Origin: Virgibacillus chiguensis
GTDB lineage: Bacteria; Bacillota; Bacilli; Bacillales; Amphibacillaceae
Assembly: GCF_900129865.1 (NCBI RefSeq)
Contig: NZ_FQXD01000021.1
Span: forward strand, 1-57,824
Direction: 5' to 3'
Length of the DNA stretch: 57,824 nt
Part shown: in pieces, positions 42,987-51,058 of the stretch
Position numbering within the stretch: the stretch's first letter is position 1
How the letters are laid out: each line of letters begins with the position of its first letter
The notes under the pieces: generated by a model
Database searches by the model: none
The model's input: only the letters and a program-made list of their open reading frames with translations
What the model was told of the DNA's origin: nothing
Made by a program: the position numbers and the translations under genes

Positions 42987-44330
42987 TTACACGAAAATGT
43001 TTAATAGTAAGATAAAAGCAAGACCACTTACAGAAATAACTGTTTCTAACATCGTCCACGTTAAAAATGTTTCTTTTATTGTTAAACCAAAGGACTCTTT
43101 AATAATCCAAAAGCCAGTATCATTGACATGGGATGCGATAAGACTACCAGCTCCTGTAGCTAATACCATTAGTGCCAAATTAACATCTGACCCTGCCATT
43201 AAAGGAATAACTAGCCCTGCTGTCGTTAATGCAGCGACGGTAGCTGACCCCTGAGCAATTCTTAAGACTGCTGCAATTAACCAAGCTAAAATAATCGGCG
43301 AGATGGAACTACCGTCAAATAAAATAGCAACATAATCCCCAACGCCACCATCAATTAAAACTTGTTTTAAAGCTCCACCTGCGCCAATAATTAATAGCAT
43401 CATCGCAATAGAGCGTATAGAACTTTCTGCAGCGCTCATTAGCTCTTTCATGGGAATATTACGTGCTAATCCCATCGTATAGATGGCTAATAAGACAGAC
43501 AAAAGCATCACGGTCGTCGGTGAACCAACCATTGTGAAAAAATTAAATATAAAACCTGATTTATCGCCTTGGAATAAAGAGATTATGGTAGATAACATCA
43601 TTAATAAAACTGGAAATAAAGCTGTAAATGCGCTAATACCAAACCCTGGTGTTTCTTCTAATTTAAATTGCTTCGCTTCTCCAATTTCTGCTAGGCTACC
43701 GCTTTCTAATTTATCAAAAGCAGTAGGAGCCCATTTTTTTGCAAATCTAGCAAAAAACGGTCCGGAAATGAATGTAGTTGGTATAGCAACAATGATTCCA
43801 TAAAGTAAAACCATGCCTATATTTGCATTATATTCTTGTGCAATGACGGTTGGCCCCGGATGTGGTGGTAAAAAACCATGTGTGACAGACAATGCTGCCA
43901 CCATTGGTAGACCAAGGGATAAGAAAGAAACCTTTGTTTGCTTGGCAATTTGATACACAATCGGAATAAGTAATACTAATCCTACTTCAAAAAATAATGC
44001 TATACCAAGAATGAAAGAAGCAATGACGACTGCCCATTGAATTTGTTTTTCGCCAAATTTTTCAATCAGTGTAATAGCAATCCGTTGGGCACCTCCTGCA
44101 TTGGCTATTAACTTACCAAGTATGGCGCCTAATCCAAAGACAAATGCGATACTTCCTAGCGTTCCTCCCATCCCGCTTTCAATAGATGCAACAATGTTTT
44201 TAAGAGGCATTCCTAGAGATAAGGCAATCAAAAAAGCAACGATAATTAAAGAGATAAAGGTATGTATATTCCATTTCATAATCAGTATCAGTAGTACGAT
44301 AATTCCTAAAGCGACAATAAATAATGGCAT
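42987..44330 (-). CDS. gntP: Gluconate:H+ symporter
   Basis: A 447-residue GntP-family permease with about twelve to fourteen hydrophobic segments. Family blocks are FGLGAILGKLIANAGGAQRI, HGFLPPHPGPTVIAQEYNAN (the GntP signature), and GSLIASHVNDTGFWIIKESF near the C-terminus. It imports gluconate or a related aldonate with protons. ATG 44330 follows AAGGAGAAAT. It lies 52 bp downstream of gntR on the same strand. Gluconate kinase and 6-phosphogluconate dehydrogenase genes, which accompany gntR-gntP in B. subtilis, are absent here. Confidence 0.93.
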   Translation of the reverse strand: MPLFIVALGIIVLLILIMKWNIHTFISLIIVAFLIALSLGMPLKNIVASIESGMGGTLGSIAFVFGLGAILGKLIANAGGAQRIAITLIEKFGEKQIQWAVVIASFILGIALFFEVGLVLLIPIVYQIAKQTKVSFLSLGLPMVAALSVTHGFLPPHPGPTVIAQEYNANIGMVLLYGIIVAIPTTFISGPFFARFAKKWAPTAFDKLESGSLAEIGEAKQFKLEETPGFGISAFTALFPVLLMMLSTIISLFQGDKSGFIFNFFTMVGSPTTVMLLSVLLAIYTMGLARNIPMKELMSAAESSIRSIAMMLLIIGAGGALKQVLIDGGVGDYVAILFDGSSISPIILAWLIAAVLRIAQGSATVAALTTAGLVIPLMAGSDVNLALMVLATGAGSLIASHVNDTGFWIIKESFGLTIKETFLTWTMLETVISVSGLAFILLLNIFV

Positions 44331-44382
44331 AGATTTCTCCTTCTTTCTAGTTTAGTATAGGTATCTTCAAGTTTGCAGGAGA

Positions 44383-45072
44383 TTAATGATGATGTTTTCT
44401 TTCTTTTTCAAGCATATGGTGCGTGTTAAAATTGTTTTCAACTGCTTTGGAAATAGAAACTTTATCCTTATCTTGAATCGATTTCAGCATGAGTTTATGA
44501 TTTTGCACAATTCTATCAGCATCCTTTGGGGCGTCTTTAAACCTTCGTCTCATTGACAATAAAATAAAGCTTTCCATAGTTGGACGCATTTTTGACCACA
44601 TGAGTAATATTCTCTTATGATTGATAGATCGAATGATTGTTTCATGGAAATCCAAATCTTGAACAGTTAAACTCTCAGCATCTTTAAATTTAACTGCAAT
44701 AGACATCATGTCGATAATTTTAATTAACTGTTGTTCGAGAGCATCCGTATCTAACTGAATGATGCGTTCAAGCACAAATTGTTCCATTATTTTTCTTATA
44801 TCATAAAGCTCTTCAATATCTTTGTCTGAAAAGTCTAAGATTACAGTCCCCATCTTTTCAAGTTGGATGAAGCCTTCAGAAGCGAGAATTTTTAGAGCTT
44901 CTCGTACAGGGGACCGGCTCGTATCATATTGTTTAGCAAGCTTATTTTCGGATATTATGGTATCGCTTCCAATTGTTTTGGAAATAATTTGCATGCGAAC
45001 TTCGGCAGCTATTTTCTCTCCTGTTGACAAGTTATGTAACCATTGCTCTGGATAAAGCGCATTCATTTTCAT
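44383..45072 (-). CDS. gntR: GntR repressor (FadR/FCD subfamily)
   Basis: A 229-residue GntR-family regulator: winged HTH at about 20-85 (SENKLAKQYDTSRSPVREAL, KILASEGFIQLEKMGTVI) and an FCD effector domain with the metal-binding His pattern (DLDFHETIIRSINHKRIL). ATG 45072 follows AAGGAGGATGAAA. Directly upstream is a perfect palindrome containing the B. subtilis GntR operator sequence, so it should repress itself and gntP until gluconate binds. The operon order here is gntR-gntP. Confidence 0.9.
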   Translation of the reverse strand: MKMNALYPEQWLHNLSTGEKIAAEVRMQIISKTIGSDTIISENKLAKQYDTSRSPVREALKILASEGFIQLEKMGTVILDFSDKDIEELYDIRKIMEQFVLERIIQLDTDALEQQLIKIIDMMSIAVKFKDAESLTVQDLDFHETIIRSINHKRILLMWSKMRPTMESFILLSMRRRFKDAPKDADRIVQNHKLMLKSIQDKDKVSISKAVENNFNTHHMLEKERKHHH

Positions 45073-45084
45073 CCTCCTTATACG

Positions 45085-45124
45085 CGTTTGATAGTATACT
45101 TGTATACAAGTATACTATCAAACG
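45085..45124. promoter_or_regulatory. 40-bp perfect palindrome, GntR operator
   Basis: The sequence is its own reverse complement over 40 bp, centred between 45104 and 45105. Its core ATACTTGTATACAAGTAT equals the known gluconate operator of B. subtilis. It ends 12 bp upstream of the gntR start, so the operator probably overlaps the transcription start. Confidence 0.9.
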
Positions 45125-45205
45125 TGCTCTGTATATGTAAAGGCTTTAATATCGTATTCTATGAAAGAGACACGATCATTTGTAACGATTAACCAATTCC
45201 AACAC

Positions 45206-45253
45206 AAAAAAGTAATCCGCCCTGCCGGTCAAGTAGGAAGTAGATTACTTTTT
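45206..45253. terminator. Bidirectional hairpin upstream of gntR
   Basis: AAAAAGTAATC and GATTACTTTTT form a perfect 11-bp stem with a GC-containing loop and T tracts on both strands. It sits between the gntR upstream region and the 3' end of the next lysR gene. Confidence 0.7.
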
Positions 45254-45258
45254 ATTTC

Positions 45259-45301
45259 ACACTATAAAAAAGTACAGAATTTTTAGGGCTTATATAGTGT
45301 C
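45259..45301. repeat. Possible fragment of repeat family A
   Basis: CACTATAAAAAAGTACAGAA followed by CTTATATAGTG resembles the 5' half of family A only. Confidence 0.35.
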
Positions 45302-45407
45302 TCATCGCTGTGTTGGGTTTTGCACGCAAAATCCGCTTTGTATCTAAGATGTTTTTAAAGTTTTCACACGTTATCATTTTACATCATGTTCTTTGTGTTT
45401 TTAGTTT

Positions 45408-46277
45408 CTATAATGCTTTTACATCAAGCGTTTCAATAAACTGGACGAATGCTTTTACAATGTTGAGCTTTAACGTTTCTTCATGATAGTACATCCAAGT
45501 TTTTCTGGTCACGGATTCACCCGACGGTAAATGAATGGGTCTAATGAATAAATCGGTGTGTGGACGAACGACAAGATTGGCTATAACGGCATAACCAAGT
45601 CCATGAATGACCATTTCTTTACATGTTTCCACTTGATTGACTTGAATATTTATATTTGGATTTTGTTTATAGGTGCTATACCACCATTGATCGACAATAC
45701 TCCTCATTTTCTCATCTGTATGGTAATCAATCCGAGGTAATTGAGGAAGATCCTCCCATTGGAAATCCCACGGAGAAGCAATACAAATCTCTTCTTCATA
45801 TAGTAAATGTTTATTTTCATTCCAAATATAATCCCCTTTGATGAAACCAATATGTACATCATGATTTAAAATAAGGCGGTGCATTTCGCTACTCCACCCT
45901 GTGACTACTTGAAATTCCACATCTGGGTAATTTTGCTTAAATAAGCGTAACAATTTCGGCATTTTATTCAATGCGAAAAAATTTGATACGCCGACTCGAA
46001 TCGTGCCAGCAAACTGATCTTTCATATTATGAAGCTGCTCTTCAATCCTTCTTTGTTCATATAACATTTTTTGTGCGTGGAGAGCCAATTGTTCTCCTTC
46101 TGGTGTAAACGTAATGCCCCTCTGTTTACGTATGATAAGCTGGACATCATAATACATTTCCATTTTTTTTATACGAGACGTTAACGTCGGTTGAGATAGA
46201 AACAGCCGTTGCGCAGCTTGTGTAATATTTTCCGTCCGATATAATTCCGCTAACATTTCCCAATCTTCCGTTCTCAT
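45408..46277 (-). CDS. LysR-family regulator of the methylcitrate operon
   Basis: A 289-residue LysR protein: HTH at 1-60 (MLAELYRTENITQAAQRLFL, SQPTLTSRIKKMEMYY), effector domain from about 85 (GTIRVGVSNFFALNKMPKLL). ATG 46277 with GGGGTG upstream is preferred; the open frame reaches eight codons further without a ribosome site. It is divergent from the methylcitrate genes with 148 bp between, so it probably controls them. B. subtilis has no equivalent LysR gene at mmg, so the effector (methylcitrate or propionyl-CoA-derived) is inference. Confidence 0.88.
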   Translation of the reverse strand: MRTEDWEMLAELYRTENITQAAQRLFLSQPTLTSRIKKMEMYYDVQLIIRKQRGITFTPEGEQLALHAQKMLYEQRRIEEQLHNMKDQFAGTIRVGVSNFFALNKMPKLLRLFKQNYPDVEFQVVTGWSSEMHRLILNHDVHIGFIKGDYIWNENKHLLYEEEICIASPWDFQWEDLPQLPRIDYHTDEKMRSIVDQWWYSTYKQNPNINIQVNQVETCKEMVIHGLGYAVIANLVVRPHTDLFIRPIHLPSGESVTRKTWMYYHEETLKLNIVKAFVQFIETLDVKAL

Positions 46278-46425
46278 AAAAAACACCCCGTTTTCTTGCA
46301 TTCTGATATTGAAAAATTTTATGTCTAGTAATTAATATTATATATTTTCCTAATCTTCAATTCAATTCTATAATATAAATAGAGAAAATAAAGGAAATTA
46401 TCGAAAAACCTAGAGGAGGATGTTT

Positions 46426-47532
46426 ATGAGTACGAAGCAGCAGTTTGTTCCTGGTTTAGATGGCGTTATTGCAGCAGAGACGGCTATATCATTTCTTGAC
46501 ACAGAACAAGAAAAAATCATTATTCGCGGGCATGAATTAATCGATTTGTCGCAAAATAATGACTATATTGATGTTGTGCATCTTTTGTTAGATGGTAACT
46601 TACCAACTGCCTCTGAAAAAACGGCTCTTGAAAAGAAGTTAACCTCTAATTACGATATACCAGATCAAGTGATGCAAATTTTATCTCTATTGCCAAAGCA
46701 AACACACCCGATGGATGGATTGCGGACAGGATTGTCAGCGCTTTCTGGATATGATGGAGATATAGATAATCGTTCTTTAGAAGCGAATAAAAGTAGAGCG
46801 TATGAGCTATTAGGCAAGTTGCCAGCTATTACGGTAAATAGCTTTCGTCTCATTCATGGGCAAGAGGTTGTCAAACCGGATCCAACACTTTCGTACAGTG
46901 CAAATTTTTTATACATGATTACAGGGGAGAAACCAACAGCGTTTGAAGCGGAAATATTTGATCGTACATTACTACTTTATAGTGAGCACGAAATGCCAAA
47001 TTCAACATTTACTGCTAGAGTTATCGCTTCGACAAATTCCGACCTTTATGGAGCCTTGACAGGGGGAGTTGCCTCCTTAAAAGGAAATTTACATGGTGGT
47101 GCGAATGAAGCGGTAATGTATATGCTAAATGAAGTGAAAACTGCCGCTGCTTTTGAAGAATTAATTCAAAGAAAGCTTGCCAATAAAGAAAAAGTAATGG
47201 GTTTTGGGCACAGAGTGTACATGAAGAAGATGGATCCAAGAGCGTTAGTGTTGAAAGACGCTTTAAAGCAACTATGTGAGAAAAAAGGAGACTACACATT
47301 ATTAGAAATGTGTGAAGCTGGAGAAAAAGTAATGCGAGAGGAAAAAGGTTTATATCCTAATCTCGATTATTATGCAGCACCTGTATATTGGATGCTTGGC
47401 ATTCCAATCGGTCTTTATACGCCGATTTTCTTTAGCGCACGTACAGCGGGATTAGCTGCACACGTCATAGAACAGCATAACAACAATCGCATATTCCGTC
47501 CGCGTGTTCATTACATTGGAGAAAGTTATTAA
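46426..47532 (+). CDS. mmgD: 2-methylcitrate synthase
   Basis: Condenses propionyl-CoA with oxaloacetate to 2-methylcitrate. The 368-residue protein has the three catalytic positions: His in NLHGGANEAV, His in MGFGHRVYMKKMDPR and Asp in YPNLDYYAAPVYWMLG. It also has GLDGVIAAETAISFLD near the N-terminus. ATG 46426 is used; ATG 46420 overlaps the GAGGAGG ribosome site. First gene of an operon with prpD- and prpB-type genes, which identifies it as a methylcitrate rather than general citrate synthase. Confidence 0.93.
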   Translation: MSTKQQFVPGLDGVIAAETAISFLDTEQEKIIIRGHELIDLSQNNDYIDVVHLLLDGNLPTASEKTALEKKLTSNYDIPDQVMQILSLLPKQTHPMDGLRTGLSALSGYDGDIDNRSLEANKSRAYELLGKLPAITVNSFRLIHGQEVVKPDPTLSYSANFLYMITGEKPTAFEAEIFDRTLLLYSEHEMPNSTFTARVIASTNSDLYGALTGGVASLKGNLHGGANEAVMYMLNEVKTAAAFEELIQRKLANKEKVMGFGHRVYMKKMDPRALVLKDALKQLCEKKGDYTLLEMCEAGEKVMREEKGLYPNLDYYAAPVYWMLGIPIGLYTPIFFSARTAGLAAHVIEQHNNNRIFRPRVHYIGESY

Positions 47533-47556
47533 TCTAGATTGAAGGAGCGATCATGC

Positions 47557-48993
47557 ATGGTACAAGTGAAAGATGAAAGAAAGACAGATCAACTATTAGA
47601 AGACATAGCAGATTATGTGTTAAATAAAGAAGTTACTAGTGAAGAAGCTTTTTCTACCGCACATTATGTGTTAATCGATACATTAGGTTGTGGGATATTA
47701 GCTCTTAATTACCCAGAATGTACGAAACATCTTGGGCCGATTGTACCCGGGACAGTAGTACCAAATGGCGTGCGCGTTCCTGGCACTTCCCATACATTAG
47801 ACCCTGTGCAAGGAGCGTTTAATATTGGTGCGATGATTCGTTGGCTCGATTATAATGATACATGGCTTGCTGCAGAGTGGGGGCATCCATCTGATAATCT
47901 TGGAGCTATTTTAGCAGTGGCTGATTTTATTAGCCGCCAGAATATAGCGAACGGAAAAGAGCCGCTTAAGGTGAAAGATGTATTAGAAATGACAATTAAG
48001 GCACATGAAATTCAAGGAATTCTTGCTTTAGAGAACAGCTTGAATCGTGTCGGACTTGATCATGTTTTATTTGTGAAAATCGCCTCTACCGCTGTCGTAA
48101 CGAAAATGCTTGGTGGTACGAAAGAAGAGATTATTCATGCATTATCCAATGCTTGGATTGATAATTCTAGTTTACGTACGTATCGTCATGCACCGAATAC
48201 GGGCTCTCGTAAGTCTTGGGCTGCTGGTGATGCAACGAGCCGAGCTGTCCGATTAGCGTTAATGGCTTTAAAAGGGGAAATGGGTTACGCAACGGCGTTA
48301 AGTGCTCCAGGTTGGGGCTTTCAAGATGTGTTATTTAATAAACAAGAGCTTGTATTAAAACAGCCTTTAGATAGTTATGTCATGGAAAATGTACTTTTTA
48401 AAGTATCTTATCCTGCTGAATTCCATGCCCAAACAGCAGCAGAAGCGGCGATTGAGCTTCATCCTGAGATAAAGGAACGCTTAGATGAAATTGATCACAT
48501 TACGATTTCTACCCATGAGTCAGCAATTCGCATTATTGATAAAAAAGGACCGTTGTATAATCCAGCTGACCGTGATCACTGTTTGCAATATATAACAGCT
48601 ATCGGTTTATTAAAAGGAAATATTGTGGCAGAAGATTATGAGGATGATGTTGCTGCTGATCCAAGAGTGGATATGTTGCGTGATAAAATGGTTGTTACAG
48701 AAAATAAAGCATACACAGAGGATTATTTAGATCCAAATAAACGTTCCATTGCAAATGCCGTTCAAGTTCATTTCAAAGATGGTACGCAAACAGCAGCAAT
48801 TGAACGTGAATATCCATTAGGGCATCGTTTTCGCAGAGAAGAAGCAATTCCAAAGATACTAGACAAGTACGCAGCTAATTTGGCGACACAATTTGCTAGC
48901 AAACAGTTGCAGGAAATTGAATCTGTTAGTTATGATTATGGTAAGTTAGCGGAGATGGATGTAAACGAATTTATGGAATTATTTGCGAAGTAA
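47557..48993 (+). CDS. prpD: 2-methylcitrate dehydratase
   Basis: MmgE/PrpD-family enzyme of 478 residues, dehydrating 2-methylcitrate in the methylcitrate cycle. Conserved blocks are [93 protein letters not shown] and [23 protein letters not shown] 47557 has GAAGGAGCGATCATGC in front; the frame opens six codons earlier. The gap to mmgD is 24 bp and to prpB 18 bp, so one operon. Confidence 0.95.
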   Translation: MVQVKDERKTDQLLEDIADYVLNKEVTSEEAFSTAHYVLIDTLGCGILALNYPECTKHLGPIVPGTVVPNGVRVPGTSHTLDPVQGAFNIGAMIRWLDYNDTWLAAEWGHPSDNLGAILAVADFISRQNIANGKEPLKVKDVLEMTIKAHEIQGILALENSLNRVGLDHVLFVKIASTAVVTKMLGGTKEEIIHALSNAWIDNSSLRTYRHAPNTGSRKSWAAGDATSRAVRLALMALKGEMGYATALSAPGWGFQDVLFNKQELVLKQPLDSYVMENVLFKVSYPAEFHAQTAAEAAIELHPEIKERLDEIDHITISTHESAIRIIDKKGPLYNPADRDHCLQYITAIGLLKGNIVAEDYEDDVAADPRVDMLRDKMVVTENKAYTEDYLDPNKRSIANAVQVHFKDGTQTAAIEREYPLGHRFRREEAIPKILDKYAANLATQFASKQLQEIESVSYDYGKLAEMDVNEFMELFAK

Positions 48994-49011
48994 CGAGGAG
49001 GACATCAAAAG

Positions 49012-49914
49012 ATGGCATGGATTGTCGATGAACCGAAAACACAAAAAGAGTTAGCAGAACAATTCAAAGCGCTCATGTACGCAGAGGAGATTTTACAAAT
49101 TCCTGGAGCCCATGATGCGATGGCAGCGCTCGTTGCTAAACAAACAGGTTTCCATGCGCTGTATCTATCTGGGGGAGCGTATACGGCTAGTAAAGGCTTA
49201 CCAGATTTAGGAATGGTAACATCAACGGAAGTAGCTGAAAGGGCTAGAGACTTAGTTCGGGCTACGAACTTACCAGCTTTAGTAGATATTGACACTGGTT
49301 TTGGCGGTGTGTTAAATGTAGCTCGGACAGCTCAGGAGATGTTTGAAGCGAATGTTGCTGCAGTGCAAATAGAAGATCAGCAGCTACCAAAGAAATGCGG
49401 TCATTTGAACGGGAAACAGCTTGTCACAAAAGAAGAGATGGAACAAAAGATACAAGCAATTAAAAAAGTAGCTCCTTCGCTAGTAGTCGTTGCTCGGACC
49501 GATGCTCGAGCTAATGAAGGGTTAGACGCTGCCATTGAACGAGCGAATGCATACGTAGCCGCTGGAGCAGAAGCGATTTTTCCCGAAGCGTTACAAACGG
49601 ATGAAGAGTTCCAAGTGTTTGCGCAGAAAGTCAATGCACCACTTTTAGCAAATATGACTGAATTTGGAAAAACACCTTATATCACTGCTGAAGAATTTCA
49701 ACGTATGGGCTTTAAAATGGTGATTTATCCAGTAACTTCTTTACGTGTAGCAGCTAAAGCATATGAACGAATCTTCAAGCTAATTAAAGAAGAAGGTACA
49801 CAAAAAAATGGTGTTACAGATATGCAAACGAGAAAAGAACTGTATGAAACCATTTCATATGATGACTTTGAAGCATTAGATAAAAATATTGCGAAAACGG
49901 TGTTAGGAGAATAA
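49012..49914 (+). CDS. prpB: 2-methylisocitrate lyase
   Basis: Isocitrate-lyase superfamily enzyme of 300 residues cleaving 2-methylisocitrate to pyruvate and succinate. Shown by GAHDAMAALVAKQTGFHALYL, VDIDTGFGG (metal-binding Asp), VQIEDQQLPKKCGHLNGK (catalytic Cys in KKCGH), ARTDARANEGLDAAIERANA, and NMTEFGKTPY. ATG 49012 follows CGAGGAGGACATCAAAAG. It completes the operon mmgD-prpD-prpB; no methylisocitrate dehydratase paralogue is needed if aconitase finishes the isomerisation, as in many bacilli. Confidence 0.95.
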   Translation: MAWIVDEPKTQKELAEQFKALMYAEEILQIPGAHDAMAALVAKQTGFHALYLSGGAYTASKGLPDLGMVTSTEVAERARDLVRATNLPALVDIDTGFGGVLNVARTAQEMFEANVAAVQIEDQQLPKKCGHLNGKQLVTKEEMEQKIQAIKKVAPSLVVVARTDARANEGLDAAIERANAYVAAGAEAIFPEALQTDEEFQVFAQKVNAPLLANMTEFGKTPYITAEEFQRMGFKMVIYPVTSLRVAAKAYERIFKLIKEEGTQKNGVTDMQTRKELYETISYDDFEALDKNIAKTVLGE

Positions 49915-49917
49915 TTG

Positions 49918-49956
49918 AGAGCAGGCTTTACTGTGTTAACAGTAGAGTCTGTTTTA
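49918..49956 (+). terminator. Terminator of the methylcitrate operon
   Basis: GAGAGCAGGCTTTACTGT and ACAGTAGAGTCTGTTTT form an imperfect stem that ends in a T run right after prpB. Confidence 0.75.
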
Positions 49957-49969
49957 GTGTGGGAAGATT

Positions 49970-50107
49970 CTAAAAACGGTTAAGGCAGATAAACGATGGT
50001 AAATGATACATGTGATTTTTAAAGAAGAAGTAATGTTTATCTGCCTCATCTATATAGGGTAAAGAAACAATAGTGACACCTTTTTGTTTCACAATTAATG
50101 GAATCAT
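49970..50107 (-). pseudogene. Possible C-terminal fragment, 45 codons
   Basis: Minus-strand ATG 50107 opens MIPLIVKQKGVTIVSLPYID and continues HYFFFKNHMYHLPSFI to a stop. The frame extends eight codons upstream (GEVIYEW) without a start. Composition looks like real protein but I recognise no family. The arms of a 12-bp inverted repeat (49983-49994, 50035-50046) lie inside it. Confidence 0.28.
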
Positions 50108-50162
50108 CCATTCATAGATAACTTCGCCAATACAATGAGTGATTATTCATTCATTGTATGCA

Positions 50163-50369
50163 TTAAGCTAGAAAATAAAGAAATGTAAAGCTAGCTACAT
50201 AAAAAGGTCTTAAACTATTGTGTAAGTTTAATAGCTTGTCAAGCTGTTGACTGCATTTTACAGTTCTTCGATCAGTTAAGCCGTACTTTAAACCTAGTGT
50301 AATCATTTCTTGCTTTTTGTCATGAATACTTGCAGCCAATCTAGATGGATCTGGGTCAATCACTTTCAT
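50163..50369 (-). CDS. Spo0E-like aspartyl-phosphate phosphatase
   Basis: A 68-residue Spo0E-family protein: IHDKKQEMITLGLKYGLTDR then the signature SQQLDKLLN (SQELD-type, catalytic Asp), on two predicted helices. Family members dephosphorylate Spo0A~P and delay sporulation. The C-terminal tail after LLN is hydrophobic (PFYVASFTFLYFLA), which is unusual and could attach the protein to the membrane. ATG 50369 follows GAAAGGAAG. Confidence 0.85.
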   Translation of the reverse strand: MKVIDPDPSRLAASIHDKKQEMITLGLKYGLTDRRTVKCSQQLDKLLNLHNSLRPFYVASFTFLYFLA

Positions 50370-51058
50370 GGTTACAAATCTTCCTTTCTAATTTGAAAAT
50401 TTTTAGGTGTTATGTCGGAAACACACAAAAATAAGTATGCTCATTTATTTGTTAAATTGCAATACTTTCCACAAAGGTTGTCAAAACATCTGAAAATATG
50501 ACAAAATTATTTATAAAAACGATTCCTTATCACCCAATTATTATAGCAATATCAATAGTATGATTACTACCTAAAATGTCCTAGTAGTAATTTTTTAAAA
50601 GCTAATGAGTCTCATTTTTCAAGTCGTGCAGCCTCGTTTATCATGCATCTAGTACATGATAAACGCTCCGTTCCAATAGATTAAATCACCACAGGATAAC
50701 TACAGAAAGGATTCTTATACTTGTCTCCTTTTCCGCAGCGGTCACATTTGATTTTTGATAAATAGTCATGCCTCCTTCTACATTTTTTAATGTTGAAAGA
50801 CCAAGGGGTTCGTTGTCTAAAAATAGACAACGTTTTCTAAGGAGTGGAGTCATCTATTGCGAAAAAACTCACATGTTTTCTATTTTGTAACTTATTTTAA
50901 TTCATAGCAGTACGTTTTCATGCATTCATTGTGAATTTTGTTTCTTGGCTACTGTAAAATGCCTTACAGCTTCTAAGGGCAAAGGATATCTATGTAATTA
51001 TTTGTGTAAGCTGTTACAATAAAAGAGTGTAAAGATAAATGTAAATGAGGTTTCGATA
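50370..51058. other. 690-bp intergenic region before the LevR-type gene
   Basis: Apart from the frameshifted zinc-ribbon gene it contains two hairpins: GTTTATCATG/CATGATAAAC (about 50637-50665) and CGTTGTCTA/TAGACAACG followed by TTTTC (50809-50834). No clear promoter for the regulator is identified. Confidence 0.45.
50681..50769 (-). pseudogene. Small zinc-ribbon-like gene with a frameshift
   Basis: On the minus strand AGAAGGAGG precedes ATG 50769, which reads MTIYQK; then the coding moves to another frame that reads KIKCDRCGKGDKYKNPFC and SYPVVI to a stop at 50681. The join falls in a run of five A. One additional A would give a single protein of about 29 residues with CxxC and a further Cys. 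This is a mutation, a sequence error or, less likely, programmed frameshifting. Confidence 0.5.
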
